From NCBI GenBank assembly GCA_018663485.1, contig JABJQI010000018.1, positions 1 to 18,804 of the forward strand: 18,804 bases of DNA, read 5' to 3'. This stretch comes from Opitutia bacterium. Its GTDB lineage: Bacteria > Verrucomicrobiota > Verrucomicrobiia > Opitutales > Coraliomargaritaceae. The notes under the pieces are model-generated. The model made no database searches. It was not told the origin of the DNA and worked only from the letters and a program-made list of their open reading frames with translations. Shown here piece after piece: positions 1-7,141 of the stretch (within the stretch, counting starts at the first letter, position 1; the number at the start of each line of letters is the position of its first letter). A program made the position numbers and the translations under genes.

Positions 1-303
1 ATCAAAACACAAGGTCGCCAATTTACTGTAACTGAAGGCGATGTCCTCAAGGTTAACTCCTTCCCTGACACGGAAGCAGGTGACACGATTGACATCAATC
101 AAGTCCTCATGATCGGTGAAGGTGCAGACGCTCGTTTCGGTGCTCCTCTTATTGAGGGTGCAATCGTTAAAGCAACTATCCTCGAGAATAAGAAGGACAA
201 GAAGGTAATCGTCTTCAAAAAGAAGCGTCGCCAAGGCTACAAGAAGCGCCGTGGCCACCGTCAGCATCTTTCCGTCATCAAGATTGAATCCATCAACGGA
301 TAA
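1..303 (+). CDS. rplU: 50S ribosomal protein L21 (5' truncated)
   Basis: Large-subunit ribosomal protein L21, which binds 23S rRNA. The reading frame is open from the first base of the window, so only the N-terminal residues are missing; 100 residues are visible, against about 100-105 for the whole family. Typical L21 features are an early GRQFTV strand, the GDVLKVNSF segment, the repeated GAPLIEGAIVKATI strand, and a very basic C-terminal part containing KKKRRQGYKKRRGHRQ that contacts rRNA. It ends with TAA, 27 bases before rpmA. The rplU-rpmA pair is one of the most conserved bacterial gene pairs, so the two are almost certainly co-transcribed from a promoter upstream of the window. Identification is secure. 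Confidence 0.97.
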   Translation: MKTQGRQFTVTEGDVLKVNSFPDTEAGDTIDINQVLMIGEGADARFGAPLIEGAIVKATILENKKDKKVIVFKKKRRQGYKKRRGHRQHLSVIKIESING

Positions 304-315
304 TTAAACAAGTTT

Positions 316-320
316 AGGAG
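316..320 (+). promoter_or_regulatory. Shine-Dalgarno sequence of rpmA
   Basis: AGGAG lies ten bases before the rpmA ATG at 331. It is recorded because it is one of very few clear Shine-Dalgarno sequences in the window; most other genes here have none in the expected place. Confidence 0.7.
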
Positions 321-330
321 AACTTAAAAA

Positions 331-582
331 ATGTCACATAAAAAAGGACAAGGAACTTCACGTAACGGTCGCGATAGCAATTCAAAACGCCTCGGTGTTA
401 AGAAATTCGGTGGCGAAGCAGTTATCCCTGGTAACATCATCTTGCGCCAACGCGGCACACGTTACCACCCAGGCGCTGGCGTCGGAATGGGCCGTGATCA
501 CACACTCTTCGCATTGGTGGCTGGTAAGGTTGCTTTCGATAAGTTGCATCGCAAGATCAACATCGATGAGGCAGTCGCTTAG
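331..582 (+). CDS. rpmA: 50S ribosomal protein L27
   Basis: Large-subunit protein L27, whose N-terminal tail reaches the peptidyl transferase centre. The 83 residues match the usual length. The start MSHKKGQGTSRNGRDSNSKR is the family signature, followed by RLGVKKFGGE, the GNIILRQRGTRYHPG block and GRDHTLFALVAGKV. There is no Firmicutes-type cleavable N-terminal extension. The ATG is supported by AGGAG at 316-320. The gene follows rplU by 27 bases and is closed by an intrinsic terminator at 607-641. The obg (cgtA) GTPase gene that often follows rpmA is absent here. Confidence 0.98.
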   Translation: MSHKKGQGTSRNGRDSNSKRLGVKKFGGEAVIPGNIILRQRGTRYHPGAGVGMGRDHTLFALVAGKVAFDKLHRKINIDEAVA

Positions 583-606
583 GCGATTTTCAATCGACAC
601 ACTTTC

Positions 607-641
607 AAAATCCCGACTCTTTTAGGAGTCGGGATTTTTTT
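607..641 (+). terminator. Rho-independent terminator of rplU-rpmA
   Basis: The 9-bp perfect stem TCCCGACTC (611-619) / GAGTCGGGA (626-634) has a 6-base loop and is extended by AAAA (607-610) pairing with the start of a T-run. Seven Ts (635-641) follow. This is a textbook intrinsic terminator in the plus direction. The next gene's ATG begins at 642, directly after the T-run, so that gene either depends on readthrough or has a promoter I cannot see. Confidence 0.93.
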
Positions 642-1013
642 ATGTCTGAACCACTCGAAGAATTACGCGCTCAACGCGCCCTCATTCAAATGCACCTGAA
701 CTGGCTTGATGCTCAGATTGCGGATGCAGAGGGTTCTACTGGCCAAGTCACTCCCTCAAGTCGTCAACTGACTGCCGAAGCTGAGCAAGCGACACTCAAA
801 GCGGCGACGTCTGCTACGTGCATCAATACAGCCGAAAACGATGTATCAGCAACCACATCTACAGAGACTCTGGATGACTTCGATCAAGAGCGCCACTTGG
901 CTTCTGGCGCGTCCGATGTAAAACGCGCTCAAATTGGGTGCTTACTCATCTTCATTAGTGGCACCTTACTATTTCTCTTTTTGCTATTCGTCCTTCCTTA
1001 CTTGAGTGATTAG
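642..1013 (+). CDS. Small C-terminally anchored membrane protein, unknown function
   Basis: I do not recognise this 123-residue protein. Residues 1-30 (MSEPLEELRAQRALIQMHLN onward, then a heptad-like LDAQIADAEG) look like a short coiled coil. Residues 31-93 are a Ser/Thr/Ala/Glu-rich and probably disordered linker. Residues 97-118 (from IGCLLIFISG through FLLFVLPYL) form one strongly hydrophobic segment that should span the membrane, leaving three residues beyond it. There is no signal peptide, so a tail-anchored cytoplasmic topology is likely. The start sits on the base after the rpmA terminator T-run. The nearest AGGAG (624-628) lies in that hairpin, 13 bases upstream, which is a poor spacing. 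The codon use looks like that of a real gene. Function unknown. Confidence 0.72.
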   Translation: MSEPLEELRAQRALIQMHLNWLDAQIADAEGSTGQVTPSSRQLTAEAEQATLKAATSATCINTAENDVSATTSTETLDDFDQERHLASGASDVKRAQIGCLLIFISGTLLFLFLLFVLPYLSD

Positions 1014-1332
1014 TGAAAGCGCTATGTTTTTAGATCGCCACGAGCCTATCGACAGTTGGAAATAACTTTACATCTCCGACTTACGGGGGTGCATATATTC
1101 ATAATATTTGGGCGGAATATCATTAAAAATTCACTGGAAGGTCACTAGGGATCCTGCCCCCCTTAATGAGACAATCTGCTCAGTCAGAGCCAATGCGTTC
1201 GACCTTCCCTGTCATTTTCCATGAACCCATTCATCCGTCTAAGTCTTGTAGCCCACTCCTTTGCAGCAATTACCTGCAAGCCGAAGTCCAGACAATAGCC
1301 GACTGGAGGCAGCCTTTATTCTCATGCACAGC
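1014..1332. other. Intergenic stretch with no convincing gene
   Basis: About 320 bases without a supportable protein. An AT-rich patch at 1091-1130 contains a 6-bp inverted repeat, ATATTC (1095-1100) / GAATAT (1115-1120), which may be promoter or operator DNA. TATTCT at 1317-1322 is a possible -10 element, placed where transcription would begin near 1330, the start of the 6S-like RNA. I see no matching -35. An open frame from 1166 to 1378 has no family features and runs into the RNA, so I do not call it. Confidence 0.5.
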
Positions 1333-1552
1333 ATCGATTGTTCGGGCGGCCCGGCAGCAGATCGCTGGTAAAACCTAGTGCTACGCGCTGCACCGCATGG
1401 CTCGCAGACTGACAACCTAGGATTTGAGATCTGCCTCATCATTAATGTCCTGAAGCCTAGCAACTCATCCTACTACGGGGCGCCCACCTTTAACCAAGAC
1501 TTTGAATGGTAGAAGGAGACGTCGGCATGGCTGCTTACTACCTGCGGTCGAT
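1333..1552 (+). ncRNA. ssrS: Candidate 6S RNA
   Basis: 6S RNA mimics an open promoter and sequesters housekeeping RNA polymerase in stationary phase. What I see is a long interrupted closing stem: 1333-1341 with 1544-1552 (9 bp including G-U pairs), 1344-1345 with 1541-1542, 1354-1358 with 1530-1534, and 1364-1369 with 1521-1526. An open central region follows. The apical hairpin is CTAGG (1417-1421) / CCTAG (1456-1460) with an inner TGAG/CTCA stem. A further hairpin pairs 1486-1493 with 1502-1510. Comparing with my memory of E. coli 6S, similar blocks occur in the same order: GATTGTTCG..GCGGCCCGG, GAAGCCTAGCAAC, CACCTTTAACCAAG and CCTGCGGTCGATTTCC. The roughly 220-base length is a little above the usual 180-200. 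The ends are set by the closing stem only. This is inferred from memory and hand folding; no covariance search was run. Confidence 0.6.
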
Positions 1553-1588
1553 TTCCACCAGGGATCAACAGGCAACAATGGTTTGCTC

Positions 1589-1825
1589 ATGCAATTTGAA
1601 CCTGAGAACGACTATTGCGCGGCTTACTACCTCAAAAGCATCTATCTCAGCTCCGAGTGGCAACTTATCCCAATGCACCACCTGAGCGATTTAAGCATCA
1701 ACGTCGAAGGCAAAATACTGGAAGGCCGAAAACTTAAAGCACTGAAAACGAAAAAGAACCTCCTACAACTCAAGATCAACTATCTGGGTAAAGCCGTCGA
1801 TGTGTTACCAGATGCCCCCTACTGA
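1589..1825 (+). CDS. Hypothetical 78-residue protein downstream of the 6S candidate
   Basis: I do not recognise this protein. From ATG 1589 it runs MQFEPENDYCAAYYLKSIYL and ends DVLPDAPY, with a lysine-rich middle (ILEGRKLKALKTKKNLLQLK). There is no signal peptide, membrane segment or known motif. In its favour, codons favour C at third positions (AAC, TAC, CTC, AGC, ATC), as in neighbouring genes. Against it, there is no Shine-Dalgarno sequence and no recognised homologue. The frame stays open upstream to a TTG at 1502, but that start would lie inside the 6S-like RNA. It could be a real small gene or a remnant of one. Confidence 0.33.
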   Translation: MQFEPENDYCAAYYLKSIYLSSEWQLIPMHHLSDLSINVEGKILEGRKLKALKTKKNLLQLKINYLGKAVDVLPDAPY

Positions 1826-1898
1826 AGTCAAATCTGCTTCGCGGACGTGTTAACTGAGGTATCGTGAATAAATGGACAGGAGTGATCATTCTCTTCTC

Positions 1899-4800
1899 TT
1901 ATCCGTTGATCAGGAATTCGAAGTCGCTGCGTGTTAGGCCACTACTGGAGGACTGACCACCGGGCTCGTCGACTAATTGACGGAACAGTTCAGCTTTGCG
2001 GGCTTTGAGGTCTAACATGCGCTCTTCGATAGTGTGCTTCATAATTAAGCGCTGTACAAAAACGGAACGCTTTTGACCGATGCGGTGCGCACGATCGCTG
2101 GCCTGATTTTCAACTGCGGGATTCCACCATGGATCGACATGGAAGACGTAATTAGCACGCGTTAAATTTAGACCGACGCCGCCAGTTTTCAAACTGATAA
2201 AGAAGAACGACGGGCCATTATCAGACTGAAATTCCTCAACGATTTGCTTGCGCTTTGCCATCGGTGTTTTCCCATCCATGCGCAGGTAGCGCACTCCTGC
2301 TTCTTTGGCGACTTTTTCCATCTCGTCCAAGCCGCCGCGAAACTGCGAAAAGACAAGTGCGGCGTGTCCTTCGGACTCAAGCTCTTCGAGCTTTTCGGCC
2401 ATGTAGGCAAATTTCGGAGCGAGCTCTTTTTGTGGCTTGTTCAACAGCTCAGGGCTGACGCAGACTTGGCGTAAGCGTAAGATGGCCGCCAAGGCCACGA
2501 TGCCAGCCTGTTGCTCTGGGCGATCTTCAAAGGCTTCGGCGACTTCTTCGCGCACCTCAGCAACGGTCCGCGCATACATTTCTTTCTGTAACGGTGTCAT
2601 TTCGAGGAACAATTCGTGTTCCTCTTTACGCGGTAGTTCTTTGAGGATCTTGTCCTTTGTGCGACGAAGAATAAACGGCTTTGCACGCCCCAAAAGCCGC
2701 TCAGGGTCTCTTCGGAAGGTTTCTTTAAACTGCTTCAAGGTGCCAAAGATACCAGGCACCGAGGTCGACATAACCGAATAAAATTCGCTGATATTATTCT
2801 CTACCGGCGTACCAGTTAGACAGAGGGTAAAACGCCGCAGCAGCCGTGCTGCAGCCTTGGTGCGCGCTGCCGTCACATTTTTCAAGCTATGCGCTTCATC
2901 AAATACAACGATGTCGAAATGGTACTCTTCGAATGCAGCCACTTCGCTTCTAATTCGATCATACGTAGTGAGTATCACTTGAGCAGTTTGAACCACTTCA
3001 TGTATCATCCCTTTAGACAAGCAATCTTGGACAACGATTCCTGGCGCGAACCGCTCAAACTCATCCAGCCAGTTAAACACCAAACTCGGCGGCAGGACGA
3101 TTAGGATGGCGCCCAACTTTTTCGCTAGATCGCTTTGTAAGCGCTGCGCGATAAATCCGATCGTTTGCACGGTTTTACCGAGACCCATGTCATCGGCGAG
3201 GCAGGCTCCGAAACGATGCTGGTAGAGAAAGTCAATCCAAGCACAGCCTTCGTTTTGGTAAGCGCGCAGTTCAGCATTAAATCCTTCTGGCAGTTTAAAC
3301 GTATCGAGCTCCTCAAAATCGCTTAGACTTTGAAATAATTCTTCCGCTTCGGGCGGCAGTGAGATTCTTAAACCGCTGCGACGCATCGACAGCCAATCAA
3401 GCATCTCCAAACGAGATACTTGAATCGCCTCTACCATATGTTCACCGCGCTTGGATGCCTTAGGACGATCCTTCTTGGCAAACATCTCCGCGAGTAACTG
3501 CATGCTCGCCTCTTCATCGACACCGAGATCTGGAATGATCCAATTGCCGTCTTCATCGCGTAGCAAAAGCTCTCCGCGAACTAATAGCTGCCATTCTGCC
3601 CCTGTCAAAAGTTGGTCGCCACATTGAATGGATGGGTGTAGCGCAAACCAATCAATATCGCTCTTACGCTCCATCTCACTGATCATTTCGACCTTAACCG
3701 GCGCTGAGCTTACTGATTGATTCTCATACTTGAAATCTACATGCAGCGTTCGCGCCAACAATGAAGCGCGCTGCAGCATCGACTCACGTGCACCAGTGGC
3801 TTCGACTGAGAATAGGCATTTCTCCAGCAAACGAATGTCGTCCCTCGATTCTGGGTCGAAAAAGCTGAACAACAACATCGCTAGCCGCTGAATAGGAATC
3901 GGATAACTCAGCCACTCTGCCGTGGCAGAATCAACACCAATTACTTGATAGCCTGTATTTTCAGCACTAAGGATCTCATCGAGGCCGCTAAAAACCTTTA
4001 ATAAGATACTCTCTTGATACGCACCAAAGAACTCAGGGATCTCACCCGAAACTCGCTGCCGCACACGCTGGCGACCTTGCACATCTGCTGCTACGTATTG
4101 GCGCAAAGTATCCATTAACACGCGAACGCGAGACTTAGCATTAAAGAAATCACCGCGCTGCTCAAGCAGCGGTTTCAGAATGCGCTCAATCAGCGGCAAT
4201 AGTGAGATGCGATGCCCTCGAACATCAATCGAAAAACCAAGTGCCGCAGTCCGTGAATTCGGCCCCGCAGACATGTTGACCGCGATTTTTACCTCATCTG
4301 CCTTAACATTGAGCAGTGACGTTATCTCCCCCTCACCTTCAAAGCGTATTTGTCCATTATCAATCCATGCTTGCTCAAAAGACAAGAGGGTTGCTTTTGA
4401 GTTGAATTCGGCCAGCGGTATCGACAATTGCTGTAAGTCTCGAGTTTTGAGTGAGTCTTGATGGGCGCTGAACAAATGATAATAGTCGATGGCTGAATTA
4501 TCGCCTAGGTCATACAATGTGCCGTCTTCTGCGACACCCCAATAAGTATTTCCGAGAGCACCAACAATCTCGATGCACTCTCCAGTTTCAGATTGGCCTA
4601 TTATTTTTGCTACACATTGATCGTCTTCAAAATTCAACACATATTGCGGCTGCAAAGTGCCCTCACCAATTTTTAGCGACTGTCGCATTTGACTAACATC
4701 GATCAGCACGGCGACTTTGCGCTGTTCTGCCTCAGACAACAACTCGGACAGATGGTAGTCATCCTGTAAACTGAACGATCGCGCCGCCCCTCGCCCTATA

Positions 4801-5390
4801 GGATCTCCGGATATTATCGTAGCAATCGCAGTCAAGAAACCCCTTGGAAGCTGCCCAAGTATATCAAATACAATGTCCCCAGTCTCAGGCTGGACTGTCA
4901 ATAAAAGTGAATTTTCGACTTTTTCACCAGTTGTAAATTGAGAGAAAATCTCTTTTTCCGGCTCTATTAGAGACGCGTAACCAAGCTGGCGGCGAAGTTC
5001 GCTAATATATGTGTTCGGCATGCTGATACCTTCGAAGCTCTGCATATGAGTTGCACAATAAATGGCGGCAGCGGCAGCCGCACAATGCTTACATTGCCCC
5101 CGATGCTCCCAAGTCGGGCAATCACAACGATGCTCCAGGCTCTCTTGTTCAACCCAGAGATCCACTCGGTAAGGCTTACTACGGCTACCCCAAATAGTAG
5201 CAACCAACTCACGCGAAACGGGATTCCAATTCAGATTCTTTACCGCATGTGTTTTAAAGTACGTTAGGCCTTGTTGTAGGTACGAAGGATCTACAACGCG
5301 TCGAAATGCTTCAACGGGTAAATCTTCAAAAACTCTGAGTGCGTCGGTAACCATTGTGTATCGTATATCTAGATCATTGGATTCGCTCAT
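1899..5390 (-). CDS. SWIM zinc finger / SNF2-family DEAD-box helicase
   Basis: A Swi2/Snf2-type double-stranded-DNA translocase ATPase, likely remodelling protein-DNA complexes during transcription or repair; its specific role is unknown. It has 1163 residues from ATG 5390. The N-terminal SWIM zinc-binding motif CDCPTWEHRGQCKH is at about residues 89-102 (CxC...CxH). A long central region of about 500 residues fits bacterial SNF2-associated sequence. The helicase core follows: motif I DDMGLGKT near 733, motif II DEAH near 831, motif III LTGTPVENN, then the C-lobe with VFSQFRGG, YLRMDGKT near 1040, GLNLTRANYVFHVDPWWNP and motif VI DRAHRIGQ near 1102. All catalytic motifs are intact. The frame stays open to a GTG at 5465, but that extra stretch is AT-rich, lysine-coding and overlaps a palindrome, so I prefer the internal ATG. 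Neither start has a Shine-Dalgarno. It is divergent from sulP. Confidence 0.95.
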   Translation of the reverse strand: MSESNDLDIRYTMVTDALRVFEDLPVEAFRRVVDPSYLQQGLTYFKTHAVKNLNWNPVSRELVATIWGSRSKPYRVDLWVEQESLEHRCDCPTWEHRGQCKHCAAAAAAIYCATHMQSFEGISMPNTYISELRRQLGYASLIEPEKEIFSQFTTGEKVENSLLLTVQPETGDIVFDILGQLPRGFLTAIATIISGDPIGRGAARSFSLQDDYHLSELLSEAEQRKVAVLIDVSQMRQSLKIGEGTLQPQYVLNFEDDQCVAKIIGQSETGECIEIVGALGNTYWGVAEDGTLYDLGDNSAIDYYHLFSAHQDSLKTRDLQQLSIPLAEFNSKATLLSFEQAWIDNGQIRFEGEGEITSLLNVKADEVKIAVNMSAGPNSRTAALGFSIDVRGHRISLLPLIERILKPLLEQRGDFFNAKSRVRVLMDTLRQYVAADVQGRQRVRQRVSGEIPEFFGAYQESILLKVFSGLDEILSAENTGYQVIGVDSATAEWLSYPIPIQRLAMLLFSFFDPESRDDIRLLEKCLFSVEATGARESMLQRASLLARTLHVDFKYENQSVSSAPVKVEMISEMERKSDIDWFALHPSIQCGDQLLTGAEWQLLVRGELLLRDEDGNWIIPDLGVDEEASMQLLAEMFAKKDRPKASKRGEHMVEAIQVSRLEMLDWLSMRRSGLRISLPPEAEELFQSLSDFEELDTFKLPEGFNAELRAYQNEGCAWIDFLYQHRFGACLADDMGLGKTVQTIGFIAQRLQSDLAKKLGAILIVLPPSLVFNWLDEFERFAPGIVVQDCLSKGMIHEVVQTAQVILTTYDRIRSEVAAFEEYHFDIVVFDEAHSLKNVTAARTKAAARLLRRFTLCLTGTPVENNISEFYSVMSTSVPGIFGTLKQFKETFRRDPERLLGRAKPFILRRTKDKILKELPRKEEHELFLEMTPLQKEMYARTVAEVREEVAEAFEDRPEQQAGIVALAAILRLRQVCVSPELLNKPQKELAPKFAYMAEKLEELESEGHAALVFSQFRGGLDEMEKVAKEAGVRYLRMDGKTPMAKRKQIVEEFQSDNGPSFFFISLKTGGVGLNLTRANYVFHVDPWWNPAVENQASDRAHRIGQKRSVFVQRLIMKHTIEERMLDLKARKAELFRQLVDEPGGQSSSSGLTRSDFEFLING

Positions 5391-5455
5391 AAAGTGAATT
5401 TGCAGCGTTTTGGCGATATTTTTCGATTTTAATTTTCCTTTTATTTTTACGTGCG

Positions 5456-5467
5456 TTGTGCGCACAA
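5456..5467. promoter_or_regulatory. 12-bp perfect palindrome between divergent genes
   Basis: TTGTGCGCACAA is a perfect palindrome in the gap between the SNF2 helicase gene and sulP. Its size, symmetry and position suit a dimeric repressor site. Chance remains possible because only one copy is seen. If functional, it argues that helicase translation starts at 5390, not at the GTG at 5465 within the palindrome. Confidence 0.3.
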
Positions 5468-5561
5468 GATCGGATGGGTGTCATGTGAATGCTAGAATTT
5501 CCTGAGCCATCAAACTTCTACTTGAACAACGGCGCAGTCTTTGCCTTAGTCTAGAATACAT

Positions 5562-5596
5562 CGCCAACAGATCAGCCTGTTGGCGTTTCTATTTTT
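5562..5596 (+). terminator. Intrinsic-terminator-like hairpin in the sulP leader
   Basis: CGCCAACAG (5562-5570) pairs perfectly over 9 bp with CTGTTGGCG (5577-5585) across a 6-base loop. The T-rich run TTTCTATTTTT (5586-5596) follows, and the sulP ATG is only 11 bases further on at 5607. No plus-strand gene lies upstream for it to terminate, since the helicase gene runs the other way. It may therefore be a leader attenuator, or may insulate sulP from stray transcription. Confidence 0.65.
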
Positions 5597-5606
5597 CAAG
5601 CCGAAC

Positions 5607-7094
5607 ATGACTAAGAATAAATATTTCCAAGAGTGGTTTTCGAATCCGCGCCGCGATGTGATCGCTGGCACGGTCGTCGCCCTCGCGCTCATTCCAGAGG
5701 CGATCGCCTTCTCAATCATTGCGGGTGTGGATCCGAAAGTCGGCCTGTATGCTTCTTTCTGTATCGCCGTTGTTATCGCATTTATCGGTGGACGTTCAGG
5801 CATGATCTCTGCAGCAACAGGAGCGATGGCAGTCTTGCTGGTTTCACTAGTACGAGACCATGGGCTGGAATATTTGCTCCCAGCGACGGTACTCACTGGC
5901 TTATTGCAAATTGCGGCGGGTGCCTTTAAACTAGGAAATTTGATGCGGTTCGTCTCACGATCGGTGGTCACTGGGTTTGTCAATGCGTTGGCAATCATCA
6001 TTTTTATGGCGCAGTTGCCGCAGTTTCACGATCAGGGCTTTCTGATGTATGGCATGGTCGCGGCGGGTCTCGCAATTATATATGGATTACCGCTGCTCAC
6101 GACAGCGATCCCCTCGCCTCTTGTTTGCATTATTCTTCTGACTGGTGTCTCCATGTCGATGGGACTCAGCGAAACGCTTAACACAGTCGGCGATATGGGT
6201 GACCTACCTTCCACACTCCCCGTCTTTTTACTCCCTAATGTGCCACTTAACTTTGAGACACTACAAATAATTTTCCCATTTGCGATTTCACTGGCAATTG
6301 TTGGATTGCTCGAATCTTTGATGACTTCGACCATTGTTGATGACCTGACTGACACGTCGAGTGATAAGAACCGCGAGTGCACCGGCCAAGGTATTGCAAA
6401 TATCGTCTCGGGTTTCTTTGGTGGTATGGCCGGTTGCGCGATGATAGGCCAATCCGTGATTAACGTGCAATCTGGTGGTCGTGGCCGTCTGTCGACCTTT
6501 GCAGCTGGTATTATTTTGCTAATCTTGATCGTGGTGATGGGTGATTTAGTCACTCAAATCCCTATGGCCGCTTTGGTTGCTGTGATGATCATGGTCTCGA
6601 TCGGCACATTTAGCTGGTCGTCGATCCGTGATCTACGCGTGCACCACCGCACTTCGAGTGTGGTTATGATCGCTACGGTGCTCACCACCGTGTTAACTCA
6701 CAATTTGGCTTATGGCGTGGGTGCTGGTATCTTGCTCAGTGCTTTGTTCTTCGCCTACAAGGTCTCTGGGCAGCTCAACATAGATTCGGCACTCGAAGTG
6801 TCTAAGAAAGAACGAACTTATACGGTACGTGGTCAGCTCTTCTTCGTTTCGGCCGGTAGCTTTGCCGAGGCCTTTGATTTTCGCGAAGTAATCGACACCG
6901 TGCGAATTGACGTCTCGCAGGCGCACTTTTGGGACCTATCAGCAATCAATGCACTTGACCGTGTTGTGTTGAAGTTTCGCCGCGAAGGCACAGAAGTGGA
7001 CCTGTTCGGAATGAATGAAGCGAGTAAGACCTTAGTCCTTGAAGTTGCAAAGTATGATAAACCTGGTGCAATGTCCGATACTGGTGGTCATTAA
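5607..7094 (+). CDS. SulP family anion transporter with STAS domain
   Basis: An inner-membrane SLC26/SulP anion carrier. Members move sulfate, bicarbonate, dicarboxylates or other anions, usually with H+ or Na+; the substrate cannot be read from sequence. It has 495 residues from ATG 5607. A short cytoplasmic start with RRDVIAG is followed by the family opening helix ALALIPEAIAFSIIAGVDPKVGLYASF, then GGRSGMISAATGAMAVLLV and about ten further hydrophobic segments up to about residue 390. A C-terminal STAS domain (about 400-485) carries FWDLSAINALDRVVLKF. Starting at the TTG at 5580 would put the start codon inside the leader hairpin, so I reject it. There is no Shine-Dalgarno. A UspA-type gene follows after 47 bases and is probably co-transcribed. 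Confidence 0.94.
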   Translation: MTKNKYFQEWFSNPRRDVIAGTVVALALIPEAIAFSIIAGVDPKVGLYASFCIAVVIAFIGGRSGMISAATGAMAVLLVSLVRDHGLEYLLPATVLTGLLQIAAGAFKLGNLMRFVSRSVVTGFVNALAIIIFMAQLPQFHDQGFLMYGMVAAGLAIIYGLPLLTTAIPSPLVCIILLTGVSMSMGLSETLNTVGDMGDLPSTLPVFLLPNVPLNFETLQIIFPFAISLAIVGLLESLMTSTIVDDLTDTSSDKNRECTGQGIANIVSGFFGGMAGCAMIGQSVINVQSGGRGRLSTFAAGIILLILIVVMGDLVTQIPMAALVAVMIMVSIGTFSWSSIRDLRVHHRTSSVVMIATVLTTVLTHNLAYGVGAGILLSALFFAYKVSGQLNIDSALEVSKKERTYTVRGQLFFVSAGSFAEAFDFREVIDTVRIDVSQAHFWDLSAINALDRVVLKFRREGTEVDLFGMNEASKTLVLEVAKYDKPGAMSDTGGH

Positions 7095-7141
7095 CGCTAG
7101 ATTTATTCTCCATTAGACATCACCCTTTACATACTTTTAAA

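Noticed and set aside
1166..1378. 70-codon plus-strand open frame
   Set aside because: No family features, compositionally odd, and it runs into the 6S-like RNA; judged a chance frame.
1541..1560. tRNA/tmRNA-like ending (GGTCGATTTCCACCA)
   Set aside because: No T-stem can be formed around it and no tag-peptide frame or acceptor partner was found, so it is not tmRNA or tRNA.
1527..1580. Peptide MAAYYLRSISTRDQQ resembling the N-terminus of a serine recombinase
   Set aside because: The likeness to the resolvase YLRVST.DQ motif needs a one-residue insertion, the frame soon loses any similarity, and the DNA is better explained as the 3' arm of a 6S-like RNA.
5580..5606. TTG start giving a 9-residue longer SulP protein
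   Set aside because: The codon lies inside the terminator-like hairpin, and ATG 5607 gives a normal family N-terminus.
6032..6553. 173-codon minus-strand frame opposite sulP
   Set aside because: A shadow of the SulP coding sequence with Pro/Ser/Ile-rich nonsense content.
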